From Bdellovibrionales bacterium RIFOXYA1_FULL_36_14 (GTDB taxonomy: Bacteria; Bdellovibrionota; Bacteriovoracia; Bacteriovoracales; Bacteriovoracaceae), in the NCBI GenBank assembly GCA_001769975.1, contig MEPW01000045.1:12277-51483 (forward strand): a DNA stretch of 39,207 bases. Reading direction: 5' to 3'. Position 1 is the stretch's first letter. Each line of letters begins with the position of its first letter. Below the pieces are notes generated by a model. That model worked only from the letters and a program-made list of their open reading frames with translations. It searched no databases and was not told the DNA's origin. Positions 16,593-25,125 of the stretch are shown here, in pieces. A program made the translations under genes and the position numbers.

Positions 16593-17816
16593 ATGAAAAT
16601 GGTGATAGTTATTTTTTTAGTTCTTATTTCACCCAATATTTTTGCTTCTAAAGCTAGGATGGAAGGACTTGGGCAAGATTCACAAACAGGATCCTTTTTC
16701 TTGCCTGATCCCCGGTCAGTTTTTTTGAATCCGGGTTATATCAATATATTTAATAATTATATTATCACAGAGTGGGGTGAAGTGAATCAAGCAGACGGTG
16801 GCAGTAATGGTGTTGGTACCAATCCCAAACCTAACGCTGAGGGTGGTTTTTTTCAAGAGGTAAATGATTTCACTTGGGGAGTGTATCTTGGAAACAAGAC
16901 TGATATTAATGATAACTGGAAAAATATTTCTGGAAATAAAGCCTTTCTCACCCAGAGAAATCCGATTGATATATTTTTTGGTGGAGATGCGGGATTGAAA
17001 TGGGGTTCAAGACTGAGCTACGCTAATAGTAAAAATGAAAAAGCTGGAGATGGTGCAGCCGTGGTGTATGAGTCGAACCATACTTCCTTAGGTATTGGTT
17101 TTGGACTTATTTGGGAAAACTTGAATATGTACACCGACATTGTACTAAAAGATAAATCAGTCGGCGCAGACGAGGGATCAGCTGCCAGTGATGCTAGTAT
17201 GGTGTATGAAGGAGATTTGGGGTTAAAGTTGGGAGCTGGATACCAACTTTTTGGAGTTAAACTGTTTGGTCAATATGAGACTAACGGATTTGAACTACAT
17301 CCCAATCAGTCAGGTTCCAATGATGTTAAGTACGAACAAAAAATAATTACCATCGGGGCAGGTAAAATACATGAAGTTGCCAATAATGCCAGAATCATTA
17401 CAGATGCTACGATTAATGTAATGAGTGATGAGGGAAATGATTCTTCGAGTATAACTTCCACTGGCTCTTGGACGATGGTGGATGGAGTCAGTTTTCTACA
17501 AGGAGAATCGTCTGTAAAAACTAAAAAGACTACATTAAATTTAACTTTTGGTTTAGAAGCGGATGCGACCAGCTGGCTGACTTTAAGAGGATCCGTAAAA
17601 CAGGCATCACTGATTAATCAACATAGCAAAACAAATGCATCCGGTGCTAGCTTTAATGATAAAGTTGATAAATCTGATGAAACCACCAGCGTTTCAGCGG
17701 GAGCTACCATTAATTTTGGTAGTTTAAAAATAGATGGATTGATAGGTACTGGTGGGGATGGTGTTTTAAATACCGATAATTTGTTGGTGAGGACAGCTCT
17801 TCATTATTGGTTTTGA
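16593..17816 (+). CDS. Outer-membrane beta-barrel protein
   Basis: 407 residues from ATG 16593, chosen because AGGAG lies seven bases upstream (GTG 16587 and ATG 16599 are also possible). Sec signal peptide (MKMVIVIFLVLISPNIFAS region). The early mature segment MEGLG...FFLPDPRSVFLNPG is typical of Gram-negative barrels that begin 'darAmgLg...dd.s.lf.NPA'. The remainder alternates in amphipathic strands (DATINVMS, TTLNLTFGLEADATSWLTLRG) and ends in LHYWF, with the terminal aromatic residue recognised by the BAM complex. Pore or ligand unknown. It follows the possible FAD-like gene by two bases and overlaps convergent trmL by 13. Confidence 0.8.
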   Translation: MKMVIVIFLVLISPNIFASKARMEGLGQDSQTGSFFLPDPRSVFLNPGYINIFNNYIITEWGEVNQADGGSNGVGTNPKPNAEGGFFQEVNDFTWGVYLGNKTDINDNWKNISGNKAFLTQRNPIDIFFGGDAGLKWGSRLSYANSKNEKAGDGAAVVYESNHTSLGIGFGLIWENLNMYTDIVLKDKSVGADEGSAASDASMVYEGDLGLKLGAGYQLFGVKLFGQYETNGFELHPNQSGSNDVKYEQKIITIGAGKIHEVANNARIITDATINVMSDEGNDSSSITSTGSWTMVDGVSFLQGESSVKTKKTTLNLTFGLEADATSWLTLRGSVKQASLINQHSKTNASGASFNDKVDKSDETTSVSAGATINFGSLKIDGLIGTGGDGVLNTDNLLVRTALHYWF

Positions 17817-18271
17817 AATTCAATTTGTCTGAGTGCTTCATATGCTACTGCAGTAGTCGCGTTGGCAAGGTTGAGCGACCTGATAACATCAGAATACATA
17901 GGTAACTTGTAAAAAGATTCAGGATAATCGTTATAAAAACTATTAGGCAATCCGGTTGTTTCGCTTCCAAAAACGAGATAACAATTGGGAGTGAAATTGG
18001 CTTCGTAGATGTTTTTTTTAGCAAGTTTACTAAAGAAAAAAATATTGTGAGGATTTTCTTGCTGTAAAAAATCACTCCAATTTTCAAATTCTTTTAACTT
18101 AACATACTTCCAATAATCTAGACCTGCCCTTCTAACTTCTTTTTCATTCAAATCAAAGCCATATGGTTTAATTAAAATTAAGTCTAAATCCAGTGCAACA
18201 CACGTTCGACCAATAGTACCGGTGTTGCCGGGAATAAGTGGTTTATGTAAAACTATTTTGAATCTAGACAT
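17804..18271 (-). CDS. trmL: tRNA (cytidine34/uridine34-2'-O)-methyltransferase TrmL
   Basis: 155 residues, family length. SPOUT/SpoU motifs: PGNTGTIGRTC (motif 1), LVFGSETTGLP (motif 2), and MYSDVIRSLNLANATTAVAYEALRQ, split as RSLNLANATTAVAYEA (motif 3, SAM knot). TrmL methylates the wobble base of tRNA-Leu isoacceptors as a dimer. The start codon lies inside the end of pepA (8-base overlap), so the genes are coupled. The 3' end overlaps the convergent barrel gene. Confidence 0.95.
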   Translation of the reverse strand: MSRFKIVLHKPLIPGNTGTIGRTCVALDLDLILIKPYGFDLNEKEVRRAGLDYWKYVKLKEFENWSDFLQQENPHNIFFFSKLAKKNIYEANFTPNCYLVFGSETTGLPNSFYNDYPESFYKLPMYSDVIRSLNLANATTAVAYEALRQIEFQNQ

Positions 18272-19763
18272 TCGTGGTTAGATAGTGCGCAAGTGTCCTT
18301 ATCATGAGGCCACTCGCCCCTTTTTTAGGGCAATAATCCAGATAACTTTGAGAGTCTGCAACTCCAGCAATATCAAGATGGGCCCAAGCAATATCATTTT
18401 TAATAAAATTTTCTAAAAAAGCAGCAGCCTTTGCAGAACCAGCATTTCTGCTACCTCCGATATTTTTTAAATCGGCTATAGGAGACTTTATATCTTCATG
18501 AAATTCCGGAATAATTGGTAGTCTCCAGATATATTCATCCATTTTTTTGGCACTTTCTTCTAATTTGGCTACTAGCTTGTCATTGTTTCCCATCAAACCA
18601 CAGATTTCATCTCCCAGCGCCACTAAAACTGCGCCAGTAAGAGTAGCTGCATCGATAATAACATCGGGATTAATATCACAAGCATAATCCAGACAGTCCG
18701 CTAAAACTAATCTCCCCTCTGCGTCGGTGTTTAGGATCTCAACTGTTTTGCCATTTCTTCCTTTGAAAATTGAATCTGGCATAGTGGCAGTTGGCCCGAT
18801 GGCGTTATCGGTCATACCAAGAATGCATGTTATTTTATTAGGGGAATTGCATTCTACGGCAGCTTTAAATGCACTATAAACGGTGGCAGCACCAGCCATG
18901 TCATATTTCATGTTTGCCATAGCTTGTTTTAATGAATATCCACCGGTATCAAAAGTTAAACCTTTGCCAACCAGACAAATATGTTTGGTTTTTGCATTTG
19001 ATTTAGGTGGAGTGTAGGTTAGGTGAACCAATCTAGGTTCATAGTTGCTTCCTGCATTTACTGATAAGAAAAGATTCATATTTTCTTTTTTGATTTCAGC
19101 TTTATTTAGTATTTTTATTTTTACATGCTTAAGTTTTTTGGCATCCTTTTCAACTTCTTTGGCCATGGTTTCTGAGTTTAAAAGATTGGGTGGGTCATTA
19201 ACTAGATCTCTGCCAAAATTTACACTATTAGCGGTAATCAGGGCATTTTCAAAGGCTTGTTCATAGGAACTTTTCTTTTTTTCTTTTGAATCAAGGTAGA
19301 TATTTTGTAATACCGGAGATGTCGGGGAGGACTTGTGTTTAATATAATTATAAGAGGCCATGATTAATGCTTCAGTAATGGTGTATATAGTTTTATCTAG
19401 GTGGGTACCAAGAATAAAACTGTCCACATCAACGGAAACGTCGGTGGAATTACTTTTGAGAATTTTATAAATGGATGCAATTTTTCTTCTAAGTACTTCG
19501 GCGTTGTATTTTTTCTTTTCCCCAAGTCCAAGTGCTAAAACTGTTTGCCCATCATCTAGGTGGAAGATAAAATGCTCACCAGCTTTACCAACAAAATTTT
19601 TAGAAGAGATGATTTTGTGAAATGCCTCAGGGTAACCTTTTTTCCAATGAGGTATAATGAGTTCTTCTTTGGCTTCTTTTTGCTCTTTTTTTGAAAAGGC
19701 AGCTAATATTACTAATTCTTTTGATGAATAATCTTTAGCACCAAATTTTAGATGTATGGTCAT
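18264..19763 (-). CDS. pepA: Leucyl aminopeptidase PepA (M17)
   Basis: 499 residues from ATG 19763 (GGAG eight bases upstream; a longer in-frame start at 19796 lacks this). Family M17 signature NTDAEGRLVLAD is intact, as are the metal-site segments GKGLTFDTGGYSLK and MKYDMAGAA. The N-terminal domain (~1-160) is more divergent. PepA is a hexameric, di-metal cytoplasmic aminopeptidase; E. coli PepA also binds DNA in site-specific recombination and carAB control. It is divergent from lptF, as in E. coli, and coupled to trmL downstream. The intergenic region holds two direct repeats (19820-19864). Confidence 0.94.
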   Translation of the reverse strand: MTIHLKFGAKDYSSKELVILAAFSKKEQKEAKEELIIPHWKKGYPEAFHKIISSKNFVGKAGEHFIFHLDDGQTVLALGLGEKKKYNAEVLRRKIASIYKILKSNSTDVSVDVDSFILGTHLDKTIYTITEALIMASYNYIKHKSSPTSPVLQNIYLDSKEKKKSSYEQAFENALITANSVNFGRDLVNDPPNLLNSETMAKEVEKDAKKLKHVKIKILNKAEIKKENMNLFLSVNAGSNYEPRLVHLTYTPPKSNAKTKHICLVGKGLTFDTGGYSLKQAMANMKYDMAGAATVYSAFKAAVECNSPNKITCILGMTDNAIGPTATMPDSIFKGRNGKTVEILNTDAEGRLVLADCLDYACDINPDVIIDAATLTGAVLVALGDEICGLMGNNDKLVAKLEESAKKMDEYIWRLPIIPEFHEDIKSPIADLKNIGGSRNAGSAKAAAFLENFIKNDIAWAHLDIAGVADSQSYLDYCPKKGASGLMIRTLAHYLTTNV

Positions 19764-19819
19764 ATTATGTCTCCGCTTGAGGTTTATGGGGGTCAAATTA
19801 CGTTGAGTATATTACCCTC

Positions 19820-19864
19820 AGTGTGATAAACTACGCAAGAATTATAATTAAGTGCGATAAACTA
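19820..19864 (+). promoter_or_regulatory. Tandem 14-bp direct repeats flanking a -10 box between pepA and lptF
   Basis: AGTGTGATAAACTA at 19820-19833 and AGTGCGATAAACTA at 19851-19864 differ at one base and start 31 bases apart, about three helical turns. A perfect TATAAT (19843-19848) for lptF lies between them, without a good -35 box. On the minus strand the first repeat occupies the -35 region of a TATACT (19811-19806) for pepA. This looks like a shared regulator site on a divergent promoter region. Confidence 0.5.
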
Positions 19865-19877
19865 AGGGTTTCTTACA

Positions 19878-20999
19878 TTGCTAAAAATTATTCAAAGATA
19901 CATAGCGTTTAATTTTCTACCTCCTTTTTTATTAAGTAGTATTTTTTTTATTATGTTTCTTTTGACCTTTCAACTTTTTAGAATCATTAGAATAGTTACT
20001 AATAAGGAAGTGGAATTTTCGGTCATCGCAGAATTAATTTTACATATCGCCATTTCATTTTTTCCTTATTCGTTACCTTTTTCGGCGCTCCTTGCAGGAA
20101 TGTATTCGATGAATAAGCTTAGTTTGGATTCGGAAATAATTGCTATGCGTTCCTTTGGAAACAATAAATTTGATCTGCTAAAACCTCTGCTTATTTTTGG
20201 TTTTATCATTGCGTTGTTTGTCTTTGCCATGGGACAAAAAGTGGTACCATATTCCCAGGCAAGGTTCCAAAATCAAGTTATAAGACTGACCTCCAAGGGA
20301 GTATTAACTGATATTAAAGCGGGGCATTTTTTTACAGATATACCAAACGTTACCTTGTTTGCTGCCGATGTTTATAAAAAAGGAGAAGTTCTCGGGCAGG
20401 TGTTTATAAGGGCCATCGATAAAAACCAATCCTTAGAGCGAATTATTTTTGCAGAAAAAGGTGTTATTGCCAAAACTAAAGCTTCTGAAATGGATATTCC
20501 TGATTTAAAAATTAATCTTACTAATGGGAATATTGTTCAGCGGTACCAGGGTAAAAATAATATTGAAAAAATTGTTTTCAAAGAATACGAGTTCCCACTT
20601 TTTAATGAAAATATCGCACCTGGATTTGTTTTGAAAGATAGCATGAGAAGTTTTTCTGAATTATATCGTATTATATTTAATGAAAAAATTAGAAATCAGA
20701 TTGGTGCTGGAATATATAAAACAGAACTAGAATTTTGGACCAGAATTAATACTCCTCTACTGGTAGTTTTGTTTCTTGTCCTGGGGTTTAACCTCGGGAT
20801 TAATAAAGGTCGTGGGCGATCTAAGAATACTTCCTCTTTGGCTTTGATTATTTTAGTACTTTATTATGTTCTTTTCTTTTTTGGTGTAAGCTTTGGAAAA
20901 AAAGGTGATATCGCCCCATTCATTGCAGTTTTTACACCAACCATATTACTTTTTTGGATAAATACTTATCTATATAAAAAATTAGATTGGGTAAATTAA
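19878..20999 (+). CDS. lptF: LptF/LptG-family LPS export permease
   Basis: 373 residues; starts with TTG at 19878, the only start available after an in-frame TAA at 19863, with AAGGG nine bases upstream. YjgP/YjgQ topology: three N-terminal helices (within residues ~10-125), a periplasmic beta-rich domain (~130-265) with NVTLFAADV and IIFAEKGVIA, then three C-terminal helices. Motifs ALLAGMYSMNKLSLDSEIIAMRS fits the family coupling region ('l.gl..l..ls...Ei.alra'). In the Lpt system it works with LptB ATPase to extract LPS from the inner membrane. The divergent pairing with pepA matches the E. coli lptF context; the lptG partner is not in the window. Confidence 0.9.
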   Translation: MLKIIQRYIAFNFLPPFLLSSIFFIMFLLTFQLFRIIRIVTNKEVEFSVIAELILHIAISFFPYSLPFSALLAGMYSMNKLSLDSEIIAMRSFGNNKFDLLKPLLIFGFIIALFVFAMGQKVVPYSQARFQNQVIRLTSKGVLTDIKAGHFFTDIPNVTLFAADVYKKGEVLGQVFIRAIDKNQSLERIIFAEKGVIAKTKASEMDIPDLKINLTNGNIVQRYQGKNNIEKIVFKEYEFPLFNENIAPGFVLKDSMRSFSELYRIIFNEKIRNQIGAGIYKTELEFWTRINTPLLVVLFLVLGFNLGINKGRGRSKNTSSLALIILVLYYVLFFFGVSFGKKGDIAPFIAVFTPTILLFWINTYLYKKLDWVN

Positions 21000-21020
21000 T
21001 AAAAATATTTTGCGAAAGGT

Positions 21021-22241
21021 TTATAAATTCTTTTTAGCCTTCTTTTCTTTTAAGTATTCTTCTGAAGTTGTAACTTCCCCGGTTTGCTTGTTGAAAATAA
21101 ACAGAGGAAAAACATATTGACTACCTTTTTCTTCTGGGAATACCAAATTTCGGACACCGGTACGAGTGTTTATGTTGATTAATTTACCATTTAAAAAAAC
21201 GGTGGTTGCATTTACGTTACCAAAAAATACTTTTATAACTGAACCAACTAGATTGATACTGGAATTTTGGGTTAAAATATTTTGCCTTGGGTCTCTGTCA
21301 TCTATTTGATAAGTAAGCCAACTATCTCCCTTATGAGCATAAATGAAAACATTTTGTTTGTTGGGAACTACATTGTTTTTTATATCGCTAGGTATGTATT
21401 TTAAAACTTCTTCTGAAGGATTGGTGGCGTATGCATATAATTCTTTTTGCATTGGAGCGAACGCAGGTTCGTCTTTCTTGTCCTCTTCTTTGGTTTCTTC
21501 GTTTTTCTTTTCATCCAATGAAGTTTGTTTTGCAGCTTCCAAAGTTTTTTCGTTTTTGTTTGGTATTGATGCTTGCTTCAAATCATTTATTGGGAGATTT
21601 TCATGATTGATTTTTGGAGTTTGAGTTTGGATAACAGCCTCTGTTTGAGAGGACGGAATCGCTGAACCAGGGGTGGTTTCGGTTAGTTGACCTGATTGCG
21701 CCTTGTCGTCGGTGCTGTTAGCTAAGGCTAGTTCGGGAGCACTGATAGTTTGATTTTCATTTGCTTGAGTTGTGACTGATTGATTGGCTTCTTGTACAGG
21801 GTTGGTTTTGAGTGCATAAACGACTACTAAAACAAATATTACAATTATAAGGGCCGCAATGATCATGTAAGGCTTTTTATCAACTGCTTCAGCAGGTATT
21901 TGATCTTTTTTAATATCCGTACTCTTCGACGGGTTTAAAATTGAGTAGGTGACATCCAAGTGTGACATAGGAATATGAGGTTCTATTCCTAATACTTTGG
22001 AATATGATTTAAGGTATCCGATCACATATGCCTTATTAGGAAGTAAATCAAGTTTGTCTTCCTCAAGATATTCCAATTGCGTTAAATTTATTTTCGTTTT
22101 TTGGGAGATTTGCTTGAGACTGAGATTCTTTTTTTGTCGTTCTTCCTTTAGGTAAACACCTATGGTGGTACCAACTTCCGAAGTACCAGATAATTGAGTT
22201 TTGATTGTGCTTGTTTCGTTTTTTGTTACTTGATCTTCCAT
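21021..22241 (-). CDS. rodZ: RodZ-like cell-shape protein
   Basis: 406 residues. N-terminal Xre-type helix-turn-helix at ~26-87 (IGVYLKEERQKKNLSLKQIS ... LDLLPNKAYVIGYLKSY), a single membrane helix at ~125-144, a long low-complexity periplasmic stretch rich in Gln, Thr, Glu and Lys, and a C-terminal DUF4115-like beta domain (SWLTYQIDDRD ... FFGNVNATTVFLNGKLI). This is the RodZ layout; RodZ ties MreB filaments to the cell-wall elongation machinery. The linker is unusually Lys/Glu-rich. It follows the TPR lipoprotein gene by nine bases, a pilF-rodZ neighbourhood also found in gammaproteobacteria. Confidence 0.88.
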   Translation of the reverse strand: MEDQVTKNETSTIKTQLSGTSEVGTTIGVYLKEERQKKNLSLKQISQKTKINLTQLEYLEEDKLDLLPNKAYVIGYLKSYSKVLGIEPHIPMSHLDVTYSILNPSKSTDIKKDQIPAEAVDKKPYMIIAALIIVIFVLVVVYALKTNPVQEANQSVTTQANENQTISAPELALANSTDDKAQSGQLTETTPGSAIPSSQTEAVIQTQTPKINHENLPINDLKQASIPNKNEKTLEAAKQTSLDEKKNEETKEEDKKDEPAFAPMQKELYAYATNPSEEVLKYIPSDIKNNVVPNKQNVFIYAHKGDSWLTYQIDDRDPRQNILTQNSSINLVGSVIKVFFGNVNATTVFLNGKLININTRTGVRNLVFPEEKGSQYVFPLFIFNKQTGEVTTSEEYLKEKKAKKNL

Positions 22242-22250
22242 AGTTGTTTT

Positions 22251-23129
22251 CTAAAATGTTGGGGTTGAATAAGAGTTTGTATTATTAACTGTATTTTTTT
22301 TATATTTGAGATTTTGTTTTAGGGCACTTGGTGGTAATTCCAAGGAGTTTAACTGGCCTTCATTATCACGAATGATTTCCATCGCTGATGAGTTGAGATT
22401 CTTCTTGGCAGCTTTAGCAAATTCACTATTCGGAAAGAATTTAATGATATGTTGAAATTTTTCATTGGCCATCTGGTATTGACCATCATCTAAAAATGTT
22501 AGTGCCTGGGCGTAATGCGGAGCTGGATATTGATAGCAATTACCCTTGGTCGCAGTTTTGAAATTCTCAAGGGCTAGTTCCAAGTTTTTTCTTTTTTTGT
22601 AGATAAGACCCAATTGGTAGTTGGCAGAACAATAATTACTATCAGCTTTGAGGGATTCTTCAAAGTATTCGATAGCTTTCTCATCGTTGTTTTTTCTGAG
22701 TTGAATGATACCAAGATTATATAAAATTCTAAATTGGTTTTGGTAGGTTAAAACCTTGGTAATTTCCGCATACATTTTTTCTGCCAGTGGTAGATTATCT
22801 TCTTGCATGTATAGTGCGGCTAGATTGCTTTTAGCATCCATATTTTCAGGGTCTGCATCAAGGGCTTCTTGTAAATGTTTCTTGGCAGTGTTTAAATCAT
22901 TTTTGAAATAATATGCCATACCCAGATTGTTTAATATTTTGGTGTCTTTCTTACGTAGCTCATTGGCTCTTTTAAGGCTGATAAGGGCATTAGTGTATTC
23001 CGCATTTAATAATTCTGACGATCCTTTTGCATAATGAATATCTGCCTGTTCATCTTTTGTGGACCTTTGTCCCGAAGAGCAACTGCAAAGCAACACCGTC
23101 AATAATACGTATTTAGCCAAAATGATCAT
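22251..23129 (-). CDS. TPR-repeat lipoprotein, PilF/PilW-like
   Basis: 292 residues. Lipoprotein signal with lipobox LCSC (C17). About six tetratricopeptide repeats follow: e.g. NALISLKRANELRKKDTKIL, NTAKKHLQEALDADPENMDA, KAIEYFEESLKADSNYCSA, LALENFKTATKG. PilF/PilW pilotins help outer-membrane secretin assembly for type IV pili; the nearby rodZ supports this branch, but TPR lipoproteins are functionally diverse. The C-terminal ~40 residues are Asn/Ser-rich and probably disordered. The ATG lies within one copy of a 12-base direct repeat. Confidence 0.82.
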   Translation of the reverse strand: MIILAKYVLLTVLLCSCSSGQRSTKDEQADIHYAKGSSELLNAEYTNALISLKRANELRKKDTKILNNLGMAYYFKNDLNTAKKHLQEALDADPENMDAKSNLAALYMQEDNLPLAEKMYAEITKVLTYQNQFRILYNLGIIQLRKNNDEKAIEYFEESLKADSNYCSANYQLGLIYKKRKNLELALENFKTATKGNCYQYPAPHYAQALTFLDDGQYQMANEKFQHIIKFFPNSEFAKAAKKNLNSSAMEIIRDNEGQLNSLELPPSALKQNLKYKKNTVNNTNSYSTPTF

Positions 23130-23173
23130 ACTTTTTTCCAGTTACAAGTTCTGCTATATAGATGATCATACTT
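23122..23173. repeat. 12-base direct repeat at the TPR lipoprotein start
   Basis: ATGATCATACTT occurs at 23122-23133 and 23162-23173. The first copy contains the start codon of the TPR lipoprotein gene on the minus strand; the second offers an out-of-frame ATG that opens an 18-residue ORF overlapping the real start. Probably a small duplication. Confidence 0.5.
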
Positions 23174-23354
23174 GCTTTTGCAGAAATTATCAAAAAATTG
23201 TTTACCTATAATTTTTTTTACTAATAATGATTGAATCATCACTTGACTGATTTGATATCATAGTTTTTTAGTCGGATAAAAAGTTTGAGTAGAATAAGTA
23301 GGGAAAAAGCTGCATAGATAAAAAAAGCACCAAGGGTGAGGGTATGATTATATT

Positions 23355-25112
23355 ATGACTGGATTTTTGCATAAAATTTCTTTCCTCATGGAATTGTTCA
23401 TAAATGGTACATTTATTTTATTATATTTACTGAAAAATTATAAAGAAATACCCTCTGTATGGACCACTCGTTTTTTTCAGATTCCAATTTTGGGTTATAT
23501 AGATTTTTTTCTCAGGGGATTGGTCTGGTTGGTTCCGGTGGTTATCTTTGGAGTTGTTTTATCACATTTGATCAGAATCAAAACAGTAGAGGAATTTGTC
23601 AGGAAATACTTGTTTTCCATACTTATTCTAGTTCCCTTGCTAATAACAATAGGGGATATTGAATTTGCTTTCTGGTTGTCGCTGGTACACCTTTTTTCTT
23701 CAATTTTGGTATTATTTGATGTTGACAGCGTTACTGCATCTAAAAATAAAATAAAAAAAAGATTTACACTGTTTGAAAGCCTGAAACTACGTCCGGCCCA
23801 AACCATTATTTTATATTTTGCCGGAGCTATCGTACTTGGTACCTTCTTGTTAAAATTGCCTAACTCAGCTGCCACGGGGACTTCAATAAGTTTGATAGAT
23901 GCGCTTTTTATGGCAACCTCGGCTATTTGTGTAACTGGGCTTGCCACTCTTTCGCTTTCTGATAATTTTAGCTTATTTGGACAAATGGTAGTGCTAATTC
24001 TCATGCAGGTGGGCGGACTTGGTATTATGACTCTTTCAACCTCTATGACGGTCTTGCTGGGAAAATCTCTGGGAATGAGGGATCGTTTGGCGATTCAAGA
24101 CCAAATTGAGATCTCAAGTGTGGAAAGTTTGATGAATATGGTTTTTGATATCATTCGATATACTTTTCTTATTGAGCTATGGGGGGGGATTGTATTAACT
24201 TTCGCATTTACCTCAGAAGGCTTTGAGTTTCCTAAAGCTATTTATTATGGTTTTTTTCATAGCATCTCGGCGTTTTGCAATGCTGGTCTTTCGTTGTTTA
24301 ATACTTCCTTGGAAAGTTATGCTACAAATCCGCTTATTCATGGAACGGTAGCCATATTGATTACTTTAGGTGGGCTTGGTTTTATTGTATTAAAAGAAAT
24401 AAAAGGTATTATTGTTAAAAAGAGTTCATTTGCCAGGATTAGTGTTCATTCTAAATTAGTCCTGATCACATCTTTAACTCTCACATTAACTGCTGCATTA
24501 TTTATATTTTTTGGGGAGTATTTGAATGCTTTGGAAGGCTATAATGTTTGGCAAAAATTTCAAATATCTTTGTTTCAGTCAATTACACTTAGAACTGCGG
24601 GGTTTAACACCATCCCTCTTTCATCCATGCATACTTATACCATTTACCTTATGGCCATGTACATGTTTGTCGGTGCTTCACCTGGTTCTACTGGGGGTGG
24701 TATTAAAACTACCTCTTTTGCTATATTGATCTTATCGATAGCATCAACTCTTAAGGGGAAAAAGGATGTTGAAGTTTTTGCCAGGAAAATTAGTCCACAA
24801 ATTGTTGTAAGAACTATTGCACTTACTTTCATATCCATAATAACTACTAGCTTATTTATATTGATTTTAATGAAGCTGGAGCCAGAGCAACCATTTTTAT
24901 CAATTGTATTTGAAGTAATAAGTGCAGGAGCTACGGTAGGGTTGTCGCTCGGAGGAGTTACTCCTTATCTGTCAGCGTTTGGCAAAGTGGCCATATCAAT
25001 GCTTATGTTAATTGGAAGGACTGGGCCACTTACTTTAGTTTTGGCGATTGGAGAAAAACATAAGACGGCTGGAAAAATTGAATATCCAGATAGTCGGGTA
25101 ATGATAGGATAA
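23355..25112 (+). CDS. ktrB: Potassium uptake channel subunit KtrB/TrkH with N-terminal extension
   Basis: 585 residues. The SKT channel core begins at about residue 145 (LRPAQTIILYFAGAIVLGTFLLKLP). The four filter segments are visible: TSAICVTG (188-195), HSISAFCNAG (302-311), ITLRTAGF (410-417) and VISAGATVG (521-529). The STGGGIKT gating-region motif is also present. Typical KtrB is about 445 residues; here about 140 extra N-terminal residues form roughly four additional hydrophobic helices. KtrB conducts K+ (often Na+-dependent) into the cell, gated by KtrA. The start is uncertain: no well-spaced Shine-Dalgarno. Followed 13 bases later by ktrA. Confidence 0.92.
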   Translation: MTGFLHKISFLMELFINGTFILLYLLKNYKEIPSVWTTRFFQIPILGYIDFFLRGLVWLVPVVIFGVVLSHLIRIKTVEEFVRKYLFSILILVPLLITIGDIEFAFWLSLVHLFSSILVLFDVDSVTASKNKIKKRFTLFESLKLRPAQTIILYFAGAIVLGTFLLKLPNSAATGTSISLIDALFMATSAICVTGLATLSLSDNFSLFGQMVVLILMQVGGLGIMTLSTSMTVLLGKSLGMRDRLAIQDQIEISSVESLMNMVFDIIRYTFLIELWGGIVLTFAFTSEGFEFPKAIYYGFFHSISAFCNAGLSLFNTSLESYATNPLIHGTVAILITLGGLGFIVLKEIKGIIVKKSSFARISVHSKLVLITSLTLTLTAALFIFFGEYLNALEGYNVWQKFQISLFQSITLRTAGFNTIPLSSMHTYTIYLMAMYMFVGASPGSTGGGIKTTSFAILILSIASTLKGKKDVEVFARKISPQIVVRTIALTFISIITTSLFILILMKLEPEQPFLSIVFEVISAGATVGLSLGGVTPYLSAFGKVAISMLMLIGRTGPLTLVLAIGEKHKTAGKIEYPDSRVMIG

Positions 25113-25125
25113 AGAGGGTAGTAAG

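Noticed and set aside
23495-24004. 169-codon minus-strand ORF inside ktrB
   Set aside because: Lies wholly opposite a well-supported gene, and the translation resembles no family.
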